A stretch of DNA of 64,000 bases. It comes from JANSWY01 sp965228955 (GTDB lineage: Bacteria; Bacteroidota; Bacteroidia; Cytophagales; Cyclobacteriaceae). A program made the translations under genes and the position numbers. The stretch spans positions 806,001-870,000 of the forward strand of contig OZ245848.1 of NCBI GenBank assembly GCA_965228955.1, given 5' to 3'. Positions 45,350 through 53,190 of the stretch are shown here, in pieces. Positions within the stretch are counted from its first letter, which is position 1; the number at the start of each line of letters is the position of its first letter. The notes under the pieces were generated by a model, which saw only the letters and a list, made by a program, of their open reading frames with translations, did not search any database and was not told the DNA's origin.

Positions 45350-46555
45350 CGCTTTCTCAATCACAGCTGCATAACCCTGACCAACACCCACACACATTGT
45401 TACTAATGCATATTTCTTATCGGTCAAGCTTAATTCAAGGGCAGCACTGTACATAATTCTTGCACCTGTCATTCCTAGCGGGTGGCCAATTGCTATTGCT
45501 CCACCGTTAGGATTTATTCTTGGATCATCATCTGATAATCCCCACTCTCTGATGCAAGCAAGACTTTGAGCAGCAAATGCTTCGTTTAGCTCAATTACGT
45601 CCATGTCTTCCATTTTCAAGCCAGCTCTTTCGAGAGCTTTATTGGAAGCTCCAACAGGTCCTATTCCCATTATTCTTGGTTCAACTCCTACTACTGCTGA
45701 GCTTACAATTCTTGCTAATGGCTTAAGATCATATTTTGAAACCGCATCAGATGAAGCTACGATTGTTGCTGCTGCGCCATCGTTAAGTCCACTGGAATTT
45801 CCTGCTGTTACAGTTCCACCTTCTTTTCTGAATGCTGCTCTTAGTTTTGAAAGTCCATCTTCAGTTGTATGAGGTTTAATAAACTCATCATGATTGAAAA
45901 TGATCGGGTCCGCTTTTCTTTGAGGAATTTGAACTGGAACAATCTCTTTAGCTAATCTCCCTTCATGGTCTGCATTTCCAGCTTTTTGCTGAGATCTCAA
46001 TGCAAAATGATCTTGGTCTGCTCTGCTAATTTTGTATCGTTCAACAAGGTTTTCTGCAGTCTCGCCCATGCTTTCAGTGCCATAAAGCTCGTGCATTCTC
46101 TTATTCACAAATCTCCACCCAAAACTGGAATCAAACATCTGAGAATCCTGGCCAAATGGGCTTGAAGCTTTTGAGATCACCCAAGGGCCTCTTGTCATAT
46201 TTTCAACTCCTCCGGCGATGAATAAATCACCATCTCCAGCTTTGATAGCTCTGTTGGCCTGGATGATTGCTGAAAGTCCTGAAGAACATAATCTGTTTAC
46301 TGTTTCTCCTGGAACAGAAAATGGAAGTCCAGCAAGTAGGGAAGACATTCGGGCAACATTTCTGTTATCTTCACCAGCCTGATTAGCACAGCCCATGATT
46401 ACATCTTCATAAGCTTCCATTGGAATATTTTTATTCCTGCTTACTAATTCTTTGATTACCAATGCTCCTAAATCGTCAGTTCGCACAGCACCTAAAGTGC
46501 CTTTGAATTTTCCGATTGGAGTACGTATGCCGTCAATTATGAATGCGTCTTTCAT
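45347..46555 (-). CDS. paaJ: Acetyl-CoA acyltransferase, 3-oxoadipyl-CoA thiolase type
   Basis: A 402-residue thiolase that cleaves 3-oxoadipyl-CoA (and 3-oxo-5,6-dehydrosuberyl-CoA) to succinyl-CoA and acetyl-CoA in the last step of the pathway. The acyl-accepting Cys is in VNRLCSSGLSAI (about residue 90). GGVENMTRGPWVIS, NGGAIAIGHPLGMTGAR (catalytic His) and MCVGVGQGYAAV (second Cys) are all present. Length is normal. Within the paa block it is separated from paaI and paaZ by repeat-filled spacers of 314 and 268 bases. Confidence 0.9.
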   Translation of the reverse strand: MKDAFIIDGIRTPIGKFKGTLGAVRTDDLGALVIKELVSRNKNIPMEAYEDVIMGCANQAGEDNRNVARMSSLLAGLPFSVPGETVNRLCSSGLSAIIQANRAIKAGDGDLFIAGGVENMTRGPWVISKASSPFGQDSQMFDSSFGWRFVNKRMHELYGTESMGETAENLVERYKISRADQDHFALRSQQKAGNADHEGRLAKEIVPVQIPQRKADPIIFNHDEFIKPHTTEDGLSKLRAAFRKEGGTVTAGNSSGLNDGAAATIVASSDAVSKYDLKPLARIVSSAVVGVEPRIMGIGPVGASNKALERAGLKMEDMDVIELNEAFAAQSLACIREWGLSDDDPRINPNGGAIAIGHPLGMTGARIMYSAALELSLTDKKYALVTMCVGVGQGYAAVIEKA

Positions 46556-46565
46556 ATGTTTTCTT

Positions 46566-46866
46566 AGTTGGAAGTCGGAAGACCGGAGACCGAAGTTTTG
46601 TGTTGCTTCAGTAATCGGTTCTAACTGTCCATTGATTTTTTATTCTATTAAATTGCGATACGTCATTCCTGACGAAGCGAAGCGTAGATCAGGGATCCCA
46701 ATAACTTTTGCAATCCTTGAAATCGTGAGTACTTCACTTATCGGGATTCCGGATATTTCTTCCATTTCATTACAGAAATTCCGGAATGACGTCATCTATT
46801 ATTATTTAAGTCATCTAATTTTTAACCTCCAACTTCTAACCTCCAACTTCTAACTTCCAGCTTCTA
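46566..46866. repeat. Inverted-repeat-bracketed spacer element, copy 3, interrupted by the 131-bp element
   Basis: Left end GTTGGAAGTCGGAAGACCGG then AGACCGAAG (46567-46595), interior GCTTCAGTAATCGGTTCTAA then CTGTCCATTG. The 131-bp element at 46661-46791 splits the body. The right side holds ACCTCCAACTTCTAACCTCC then AACTTCTAACTTCCAGCTTC, ending a few bases before the paaI stop (46870). It fills the whole 314-base gap between paaI and the thiolase gene. Confidence 0.6.
46661..46791. repeat. 131-bp MITE-like element, copy 2
   Basis: Ends CGTCATTCC (46661-46669) and GGAATGACG (46783-46791), same length and orientation as the copy at 40156. Conserved blocks are TGACGAAGCG, AGCGTAGATCAGG, CGTGAGT, TCGGGATTCCGGATATTTCT and CAGAAATTCCGG. 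The bases directly left of both copies agree (TTGCGATNCGTC), so the repeat may extend about 8 bases further on that side. Confidence 0.75.
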
Positions 46867-46869
46867 TTC

Positions 46870-47280
46870 TCAAATTTCACTCGATGTTCTATAAACAGTA
46901 CCTCTAAAAAGCCCTACTACCTCACCGCTACTCTCATTGCTCACTTCTACATCGTAGGTTCCGCTTTTGTTTCCTTTTACTAGTTCGTTTGCTTTAGCTA
47001 TCAGGATATCTCCTTCTTTTGCTTGTTTTGAGTAGGTCATACTTCCATTCATTGAAACACTTAGTCTACCATATGAATTTGAAGCAAATGCAAAGGCGCT
47101 ATCTGCAAACGCAAATGATACTCCTCCATGAAGTATCCCAAAACCATTGAGCATCTCTTTTCTAACAGTCATTTTCAAAGTGCAGTTTCCTTCAGAGATA
47201 GAGATTAGTTCTACACCCATCCATTGGCTGTAGTAATCCTTGTCCATCATTCGGTCATACACTTCTTTTGGACTGCTCAT
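46870..47280 (-). CDS. paaI: PaaI-type hotdog thioesterase
   Basis: A 136-residue hotdog-fold thioesterase. The conserved GFGILHGGVSFAFADSAFAF segment holds the HGG turn and the catalytic Asp of the central helix; SVSMNGSMTYSKQAKEGDIL is the core strand pair. PaaI hydrolyses hydroxylated phenylacetyl-CoA that would otherwise trap CoA. It overlaps the upstream dehydrogenase gene by 4 bases (ATGA), so it is translationally coupled. Confidence 0.9.
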   Translation of the reverse strand: MSSPKEVYDRMMDKDYYSQWMGVELISISEGNCTLKMTVRKEMLNGFGILHGGVSFAFADSAFAFASNSYGRLSVSMNGSMTYSKQAKEGDILIAKANELVKGNKSGTYDVEVSNESSGEVVGLFRGTVYRTSSEI

Positions 47281-48464
47281 GAATTTACTGATTCTTCCTG
47301 ATAAAAATTAGAATGCTCTGTTACCATATCTCTAAGTAATGGACTGCATCTGTATCGCTCTTCGTGATATCTATTGAATAGATTATCCAAAAGAGAAACA
47401 CATCTGTCAATTCCAATCTCATCTGCCCATTTTAAAAGACCCTTAGGATAATTAACTCCAGTTGTCATGGCAGTGTCGATATCATCTCTGCTGGCAATTC
47501 CAAAATGCAATGCATCAGCAGCTTCATTGATTAACATAGCCACGATTCTGTCAACAATCATATGCCCATGCATCTCATCAGAGTCTGGTTCTGGTTTTTG
47601 TGAACCTTCACTGTAATCGTAATAACCTTTGCCAGTTTTCCTTCCGAGAAGTCCGGCTTCCATCATTCTTTTCTGAGTAAACGATGGTCTATATCTTGGG
47701 TCACCGAAGAATGCATTGAATACCGTTTCCGTTACGGTGTAGTTTATATCGTTTCCAATGAAATCCATCAACTCAAAAGGTCCCATACGAAATCCTCCGA
47801 TTTCTTTCATGGCCCAGTCGATTGTTGGCATATCGGCAATTCCCTCATCATAAATTCTAAGGGCTTCACCATAAAATGGTCTCGCCACTCGGTTTACAAT
47901 GAACCCAGGAGTGTCTTTTGCAAGGACTGTCAACTTACCCCAGCTATCGATGATAGACTTGGCTTTTTGTGTTGTTCCTTCAGATGTTTGAATTCCTGGA
48001 ATAATTTCAGCCAGTTTCATCAAAGGAACTGGATTGAAAAAATGGATACCTATAAATCGTTCTGGAGCACTCACAGCGGAAGCTAAAGATGCAATCGAGA
48101 GGGATGAAGTGTTTGAAGCAATAATGCATTCTTTACTTACATTTCTATCTAACTCCTCAAAAACAGTTCTTTTGATTTCTGGATTCTCAACAATTGCTTC
48201 GATAACAAGGCTGCAATCAGCCAGACCTTTAATTTCTGAAGCGTAAGTAATGTTATTGAGAATGTCAGATTGCTTTGAGCTATCTATTTTTCCTTTTTCT
48301 ACTAATCTATTAAGTATTTTTTGGAGTTTGGATTTGCTATCTTCAATGGCTGCAGTATTGTTATCATAAACAACAACTTGCCAACCAGCAGTAGCAGCAA
48401 TTTGGGCAATTCCTCGTCCCATTGTACCTGATCCAATTACACCAGCTATATTGTGATTGCTCAT
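47277..48464 (-). CDS. paaH: 3-hydroxyacyl-CoA dehydrogenase, 3-hydroxyadipyl-CoA type
   Basis: A 395-residue enzyme with an N-terminal NAD fold (GSGTMGRGIAQIAATAG) and catalytic segments FIGIHFFNPVPLMKLAEI and KDTPGFIVNRVARPFYGEAL. The first C-terminal helical domain has GPFELMDFIGNDINY. About 100 further residues repeat this domain in short form (ADALHFGIASRDDIDTAM, PKGLLKWADEIGIDRC). This doubled form is usual for PaaH/PaaC of the phenylacetate pathway. It overlaps paaI by 4 bases and the upstream crotonase by one base. Confidence 0.9.
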   Translation of the reverse strand: MSNHNIAGVIGSGTMGRGIAQIAATAGWQVVVYDNNTAAIEDSKSKLQKILNRLVEKGKIDSSKQSDILNNITYASEIKGLADCSLVIEAIVENPEIKRTVFEELDRNVSKECIIASNTSSLSIASLASAVSAPERFIGIHFFNPVPLMKLAEIIPGIQTSEGTTQKAKSIIDSWGKLTVLAKDTPGFIVNRVARPFYGEALRIYDEGIADMPTIDWAMKEIGGFRMGPFELMDFIGNDINYTVTETVFNAFFGDPRYRPSFTQKRMMEAGLLGRKTGKGYYDYSEGSQKPEPDSDEMHGHMIVDRIVAMLINEAADALHFGIASRDDIDTAMTTGVNYPKGLLKWADEIGIDRCVSLLDNLFNRYHEERYRCSPLLRDMVTEHSNFYQEESVNS

Positions 48465-49243
48465 TACTTACCTTTAAAATTCGGCTTCCTCTTTTCTATA
48501 AATGCTTTTACTCCTTCAGAGTAATCTTCAGTTTCACTGGCAGCAATTTGAAGTCTGTTTTCCACCTCAAGTTGTTGCTCCAGGTTGTTTACTAGCGAAG
48601 AATTGAAGGCTTCTTTGGTATACGCCAACCCTTGAGTTGGCATATTGGCCATTCGTAGTGCTATTTTATTTACATTCTCTTCGAATTCCGCATCGCCAAA
48701 GTATTTGTAAATCATTCCGAGTGACTCAGCTTCCTGAGCAGATACTTTGTCTCCCAACATCGCTAATGCAGATGCTTTTTGGAAACCTACTAGCCTCGGG
48801 AGAAAGAATGTTCCTGCACTATCGGGTATTAAACCGATTCCGCTAAAAGCTTGGATGAAAGATGCATTCTCATGTGCAATAACTATATCACAAGCAAGAG
48901 CAATGTTAGCTCCAGCACCAGCCGCAACTCCATTCACCTTAGCAATTACCGGTTTCATTAGCGCCCTTATCTTTCGAATAATGGGCGCATAATGTTCCTC
49001 TAATATAGATTTGAATCCAGGCATTGCTTCCGGAGAGGTAACCTCTACCAGATCCTGACCGGCACAAAAGGCCTTGCCTTCACCGGTTATTAGAACGCAT
49101 CTGATCTGCTCATCAGCTGCGCATTCATCTAATGATTTTTGGAATTGTAGTGCCAGTTCTCTGGTGACACTGTTGAATGCTTTTGGCCTATTGAGTTTAA
49201 TGGTGGCAACTCCGGCTTCTTTTGAAAAAATAATTGGCTCCAT
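48464..49243 (-). CDS. paaG: Enoyl-CoA hydratase/isomerase family protein, probable epoxyphenylacetyl-CoA isomerase
   Basis: Start taken at ATG 49243 (MEPIIFSKEAGVATIKLNRP), eight bases after the paaD stop; ATG 49261 is in frame but lies inside paaD. The 259-residue crotonase has RCVLITGEGKAFCAGQDL and NGVAAGAGANIALACDIVIA for the oxyanion hole, and FSGIGLIPDSAGTFFLPRLVG with Asp as the only acid in the active-site loop, as in PaaG, which isomerises the 1,2-epoxide to oxepin-CoA. One-base overlap with paaH. Confidence 0.88.
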   Translation of the reverse strand: MEPIIFSKEAGVATIKLNRPKAFNSVTRELALQFQKSLDECAADEQIRCVLITGEGKAFCAGQDLVEVTSPEAMPGFKSILEEHYAPIIRKIRALMKPVIAKVNGVAAGAGANIALACDIVIAHENASFIQAFSGIGLIPDSAGTFFLPRLVGFQKASALAMLGDKVSAQEAESLGMIYKYFGDAEFEENVNKIALRMANMPTQGLAYTKEAFNSSLVNNLEQQLEVENRLQIAASETEDYSEGVKAFIEKRKPNFKGK

Positions 49244-49251
49244 CGAGTCGT

Positions 49252-49737
49252 TTATATGCATTTGAAGTAATCAAAAGGTTCCAGGCAATCCTGGCATTTA
49301 AAAAGTGCTTTGCAAGGTGTTGATCCAAACTGGCTTACCATTTCGGTATTGGTTGAACCGCATTGAGGACATTTGATAATCCTTTCACCATCCAGCAATG
49401 CTTTTTTGTCCATGGTTTCATTCATAGGAGGAGCAATGCCGTACTTTTCTAACTTTTGCTTACCATTTTCTGAAATCCATTCGGTTGTCCATGGTGGAGA
49501 TAATACAGTGTCTACTTTCGCTTCTATATTATGAGATTTGAAAGCGTTTACTATATCTTCTTCGATCACATCCATTGCCGGGCAACCAGAGTAAGTAGGG
49601 GTGATGGTGATCAACACATGATCAGCTTTTTGTTGGGCGTCTTTCACAATGCCCATATCCAAAATAGACAATACAGGAATTTCCGGATCAGAAACTGATT
49701 CTAGAATTTCCTGTATTTGGTTGTCTATCTTGATCAT
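49252..49737 (-). CDS. paaD: PaaD: MIP18-type protein of the phenylacetyl-CoA epoxidase cluster
   Basis: A 161-residue protein with an N-terminal DUF59/MIP18 domain (VSDPEIPVLSILDMGIVKDA, ITPTYSGCPAMDVIEEDIV), the Fe-S-assembly type fold, and a C-terminal zinc-like ribbon with two CxxC pairs (KCPQCGS, KCQDCLEPF). PaaD is needed for maturation of the epoxidase rather than catalysis. Here the order paaC-paaD-paaG is compact with gaps of 8 to 25 bases. Confidence 0.93.
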   Translation of the reverse strand: MIKIDNQIQEILESVSDPEIPVLSILDMGIVKDAQQKADHVLITITPTYSGCPAMDVIEEDIVNAFKSHNIEAKVDTVLSPPWTTEWISENGKQKLEKYGIAPPMNETMDKKALLDGERIIKCPQCGSTNTEMVSQFGSTPCKALFKCQDCLEPFDYFKCI

Positions 49738-49762
49738 TGTTTGGGTTGTTTTTATTTGATAA

Positions 49763-50515
49763 TCACCAGGTCATATTTGGGTATGTCCTTTGCATGTATT
49801 GCAATTCTGTTAATATGAATCCCATGTGCTCGGAGTGAATTCCATTTTTCCCTCCTTGCTGATAAGGATCATATTCTGGTATTGTTAATGTTGCTTCTGC
49901 GACAACTGCCTCAATATCTTTTTTGTATTGCTCGTGAATAGCGTTTAGATCAGCTCCAATTCCCTCTTCTTTCGCCCATTTCTCAATTTCTGATTCTTCG
50001 AAAAGCTCACCAACATATGCCCATAAGTAATCCAGTGCTTCCTGCGTTTTTTGATGACTTTCTTCAGTCCCATCACCAAGTCTTTTTACCCACTCAGATG
50101 AAAATCTATGATGGTAACTGACTTCTTTAATCGACTTTGCGGCAATGGCAGCTATCGTTTTGTCTTTGCTATTCTTTAATTGCTCAAGCAGTGGTAGGTG
50201 GTAAGCATCAAAAAGGAACTGTCTTACTATGATGTAAGCAAAGTCTGTATTTGGCTGCTCAACCAAAAGAACATTTTTGTATTCTCTCTCTGTTCTCAAG
50301 AAAGCAACAGTATCTTCATTAAAGTTTTCACCTTTTACTTTTGCAGCATATTGGCAATAACTTCTCGTCTGACCGTATAAATCCAATGAAATATTGGTCA
50401 AAGCGATATCGGTTTCCAGGCTTGGCCCGTGACCGCATAGCTCCGAAAGTCTGTGACCCAGAATCATGCTGTTATCGCTTAATTGAAGTATATATTGATA
50501 TAAATTATCGTTCAT
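49763..50515 (-). CDS. paaC: PaaC: structural subunit of phenylacetyl-CoA 1,2-epoxidase
   Basis: A 250-residue ferritin-like four-helix protein (NSMILGHRLSELCGHGPSLE, ALTNISLDLYGQTRSYC, KEVSYHHRFSSEWVKRLGDG, EHMGFILTELQYMQRTYP). PaaC pairs with PaaA to form the core of the multicomponent monooxygenase and has lost most of the diiron ligands. Its ATG directly follows a purine-rich repeat leader (50516-50566) that fills the gap after paaB. Confidence 0.93.
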   Translation of the reverse strand: MNDNLYQYILQLSDNSMILGHRLSELCGHGPSLETDIALTNISLDLYGQTRSYCQYAAKVKGENFNEDTVAFLRTEREYKNVLLVEQPNTDFAYIIVRQFLFDAYHLPLLEQLKNSKDKTIAAIAAKSIKEVSYHHRFSSEWVKRLGDGTEESHQKTQEALDYLWAYVGELFEESEIEKWAKEEGIGADLNAIHEQYKKDIEAVVAEATLTIPEYDPYQQGGKNGIHSEHMGFILTELQYMQRTYPNMTW

Positions 50516-50566
50516 TTTTTTGGCTTTTTAGCTACTAGCTTTTTGGCTTTTTAGCTTTTGGCTTAC
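50516..50566. repeat. TTAGC/TTGGC leader repeat between paaB and paaC
   Basis: Plus-strand units TTTTGGC, TTTTTAGC, TACTAGC, TTTTTGGC, TTTTTAGC and TTTTGGC in tandem fill 50516-50566 and abut the paaC start codon. In the transcript these read as AAAAAGCY units right up to AUG. The first two related runs are at 40048 and 40923. Confidence 0.65.
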
Positions 50567-50574
50567 TTGAAATT

Positions 50575-50859
50575 CTATATGTGCTTTACCTCGTCGGGTA
50601 AGTCGTAGAATGTTGGGTGTCTGTATACTTTGTCAGCTGCTGGTTCGAATATTTCACCGGCTTGCTCTGGATTAGATGCAGTAATGTTTTCTGATTCTAC
50701 AACCCAGATGCTTACGCCTTCCATTCTTCTGGTGTATACATCTCTTGCGTTTTCTATCGCCATGGTAGCATCAGCAGCATGTAAACTTCCAACATGTCTG
50801 TGCTCTAAACCATTCTTACTTCTAATGAAGACTTCAAAAAGTGGCCAATTCTTGCTCAT
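50575..50859 (-). CDS. paaB: PaaB: small subunit of phenylacetyl-CoA 1,2-epoxidase
   Basis: A 94-residue protein with the PaaB signature: WPLFEVFIRSKNGLEHRHVG, SLHAADATMAIENARDVYTR, EGVSIWVVES and a C-terminal FYDLPDEVKHI. PaaB bridges PaaAC dimers and is needed for electron transfer. It starts three bases after the paaA stop and is coupled to it. Confidence 0.95.
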   Translation of the reverse strand: MSKNWPLFEVFIRSKNGLEHRHVGSLHAADATMAIENARDVYTRRMEGVSIWVVESENITASNPEQAGEIFEPAADKVYRHPTFYDLPDEVKHI

Positions 50860-50862
50860 ATC

Positions 50863-51819
50863 TTATACTGCTTCTTTAAGTGTTTGCTTAGCTTTTTTCT
50901 CTGCGTGTGCTACAGCGGCATCTCTAACCCACTTACCTTTATCATAAGCAGTCTTTCTCGCGTGTAGTCTTTCTTTGTTACAAGGTCCGTGACCTTTTAC
51001 AACTCTCCAGAATTCATCCCAATTGATCTCTCCAAAGTCATAGTGACCTCTCTCTTCATTCCATTTAAGATCTTTATCCGGAATGGTTAAACCAAGAAAT
51101 TCAGCCTGAGGAACAGTCTGGTCAACGAATTGCTGACGAAGTTCATCGTTGGTCTTTCTCTTAATTTTCCATTTCATTGATTGCTCAGTGTGAGTAGATG
51201 CTTCGTCAGTTGGACCAAACATCATTAATGAAGGCCACCACCATCTGTTTAGTGCGTCCTGAGCCATTTCTTTTTGTACTTCTGTGCCTTTAGATAGAGT
51301 AAGAAGGATTTCGTAACCTTGTCTTTGGTGGAAACTTTCTTCTTTACAAATTCTCACCATAGCCCTTGCATACGGACCGTAAGAAGTTCTTGTAAGCATC
51401 ACCTGGTTCATGATTGCTGCACCATCAACTAACCATCCAATTGCACCGATATCGGCCCAGGTTACTGCCGGGTAGTTGAAAATACTTGAATATTTCGCTT
51501 TCCCTGAATGAAGTTGCTCGAAAAGTTCATCTCTAGAGATACCTAGAGTTTCAGTAGCACTGTATAAATACAATCCGTGTCCACCTTCATCCTGCACTTT
51601 TGCTAATAATGCTACTTTTCTTCTGAGACTAGGAGCTCTTGTAATCCAGTTGCCTTCCGGAAGCATACCAACAATTTCTGAATGAGCATGCTGTGAAATC
51701 TGTCGGATGTGAGTTTTTCTATATTTCTCAGGCATCCAATCTTTAGGTTCAATGTTCTCTCCACGATCTATTCGTGCCTGGAACTGCTCTTCTAAATCAA
51801 TGATTTCTTTTTCTGACAT
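50863..51819 (-). CDS. paaA: PaaA: catalytic diiron subunit of phenylacetyl-CoA 1,2-epoxidase
   Basis: A 318-residue ferritin-like oxygenase subunit that epoxidises the aromatic ring of phenylacetyl-CoA with O2. Diiron ligands are expected in AKVQDEGGHGLYLYS (ExxH) and ICKEESFHQRQGYEIL (ExxH); WWWPSLMMFGPTD and FVDQTVPQAEFLGLTIPD are typical PaaA segments. Length matches E. coli PaaA (about 309). The gap upstream to paaE (51820-51959) is filled by a repeat element. Confidence 0.95.
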   Translation of the reverse strand: MSEKEIIDLEEQFQARIDRGENIEPKDWMPEKYRKTHIRQISQHAHSEIVGMLPEGNWITRAPSLRRKVALLAKVQDEGGHGLYLYSATETLGISRDELFEQLHSGKAKYSSIFNYPAVTWADIGAIGWLVDGAAIMNQVMLTRTSYGPYARAMVRICKEESFHQRQGYEILLTLSKGTEVQKEMAQDALNRWWWPSLMMFGPTDEASTHTEQSMKWKIKRKTNDELRQQFVDQTVPQAEFLGLTIPDKDLKWNEERGHYDFGEINWDEFWRVVKGHGPCNKERLHARKTAYDKGKWVRDAAVAHAEKKAKQTLKEAV

Positions 51820-51826
51820 ATTTTTT

Positions 51827-51960
51827 GAAGTTAGAAGCTGGAAGACCGAAGACCGAAGTTTTGTGACTTCTGACTTTAGTACCTCTGCACTCCATTTAAG
51901 TATTCAATTTCTTTTATGAGACTTGGACTTCTGTCTTCCGACTTCCGTCTGCGGTCTTCT
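51827..51960. repeat. Inverted-repeat-bracketed spacer element, copy 4
   Basis: Left end AAGCTGGAAGACCGAAGACC then GAAGTTTTG (51834-51863), right end ACTTCTGTCTTCCGACTTCC then GTCTGCGGTCTTCT (51927-51960). Interior GACTTCTGACTTTAGTACC then CACTCCATTT. The right end directly abuts the paaE stop codon (TAA at 51960-51962), and the element fills nearly all of the 140-base paaE-paaA gap. Confidence 0.7.
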
Positions 51961-53030
51961 TAAACATCAAAATCCACAACCACTTTATCCGTTAGTGGAA
52001 TAGCTTGGCAGGTGAGAACATAACCATCTTCTACCTCTTCTTGTTCGAGTGCGTAGTTGTTGATCATTTCTACTTTACCTTCAAGTACTTTTGCCTTACA
52101 AGTACAGCAAACACCACCTTTGCAAGCGAATGGTAAGTCTGCAGCTTGTCCAAGCGCACCATCTAATATGTTTGTTTTTCCAATTTCAAGATCAAAGCGG
52201 AATTTCTTGCCACCTTCCTGAACTGTAACATCACATATTTCACCACTGTGAGCTTTTACTTCTTCACTTGGCACATATTTTTGACCAGTTGTGTTGAATA
52301 ACTCAAAGTGAATTTTTTGTTCGTCAAAACCTTTATCCTTCAAGTAATCTCTGATTAGGAATATCATATCTTCAGGACCACAGATAAAGGTGTCGTCTGT
52401 ATTTTCTGTGCTTATTAAAGAACTGTAAATAATATCCAGTTTTTCGCTATCAATTCTTCCGTCAAACAAAGCGACATCTCTCACCTCCTTTGTCAGGAAG
52501 TGATAGATTTTGAATCGATTGAGATATTGATTCTTTAAAGCTTCAATTTCTTCTTTAAGAATTACGGAACCAGCATTCTTGTTGATATAGAACAAAGTAA
52601 ATGTACTGTTTGGTTCTGACATCAAATGAGTTTTGATGATTGATAGGATAGGAGTGATACCACTTCCAGCTGCGAACGCAACATAGTTTTTGTTTGCATT
52701 CGGTTCTATTGGTACGTTGAAGTTACCGTGTGGAGGCATCACCTCTAAAGTATCTCCCGCTTTTAGGTTATTATTCGCAAAAGTTGAGAATACTCCATTA
52801 GGTATTTGCTTAATTCCAACTCTCAATTCACCATCCAGAGGACTGGAACAAATTGAATAATTCCTTCTTACTTCCTCATTATTGATTGTGGCTTTCAGGG
52901 TAAGATGTTGGCCTTGAACGAACTTAAAAGCCTCTTTTTCACCATTATTCAAATCAAATGAAATGATAGAACAATCCGGTGTGGTTTTGAATATTTCCTT
53001 GATTTTCAGGTCGTAAAACTTATTCTGCAT
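51960..53030 (-). CDS. paaE: PaaE: NADPH-dependent ferredoxin-type reductase of the epoxidase
   Basis: A 356-residue reductase. The FAD domain has RRNYSICSSP (RxYS) and VMPPHGNFNV; the NAD(P) domain AAGSGITPILSIIKT and FICGPEDMIF. The C-terminal plant-type 2Fe-2S ferredoxin has CKGGVCCTCKAKV plus the later Cys in VLTCQAIP. It passes electrons from NADPH to PaaA. It is the first gene of the block, with an 18-bp palindromic operator 29-46 bases upstream of its start. Confidence 0.94.
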   Translation of the reverse strand: MQNKFYDLKIKEIFKTTPDCSIISFDLNNGEKEAFKFVQGQHLTLKATINNEEVRRNYSICSSPLDGELRVGIKQIPNGVFSTFANNNLKAGDTLEVMPPHGNFNVPIEPNANKNYVAFAAGSGITPILSIIKTHLMSEPNSTFTLFYINKNAGSVILKEEIEALKNQYLNRFKIYHFLTKEVRDVALFDGRIDSEKLDIIYSSLISTENTDDTFICGPEDMIFLIRDYLKDKGFDEQKIHFELFNTTGQKYVPSEEVKAHSGEICDVTVQEGGKKFRFDLEIGKTNILDGALGQAADLPFACKGGVCCTCKAKVLEGKVEMINNYALEQEEVEDGYVLTCQAIPLTDKVVVDFDV

Positions 53031-53040
53031 TTCTGGGAGC

Positions 53041-53093
53041 TAACAAACGTTTGCATAAAACTAACAATTGTTAGTTAAACTGACAAATGTCAG
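53041..53093. promoter_or_regulatory. TetR-type operator region upstream of paaE
   Basis: A perfect 18-bp palindrome AACTAACAATTGTTAGTT (53059-53076) is flanked by two related inverted repeats: CTGACA AA TGTCAG (53080-53093) and CAAACGTTTG (about 53045-53054). The main site differs by one base from the palindrome in front of tetR (53807-53824). Position and symmetry make it the operator that controls the paa operon. Confidence 0.8.
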
Positions 53094-53125
53094 GAAAGGA
53101 ATTATATGAGCGGTTGACGTTTTGA

Positions 53126-53158
53126 AATAAAAAAGCAACCTCATTATTGGGGTTGCTT
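53126..53158 (-). terminator. Rho-independent terminator of tetR
   Basis: AAGCAACC (53133-53140) and GGTTGCTT (53151-53158) pair around a ten-base loop. On the minus strand the stem is followed by TTTTTTATTTC. It ends the tetR transcript before the paaE promoter, so the regulator and operon are transcribed separately. Confidence 0.75.
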
Positions 53159-53190
53159 TACCTGAACTAAATACTACTAGTGTAGATTTC

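Noticed and set aside
41805..49243. Assigning exact paaF and paaG names to both crotonases
   Set aside because: Active-site loops allow only a probable PaaG call for the copy at 48464; the other is left without a symbol.
40000..52000. CRISPR-like array from the repeated GAAG units
   Set aside because: Units are irregular, spacers differ widely in length, copies are separated by genes and no cas gene is present.
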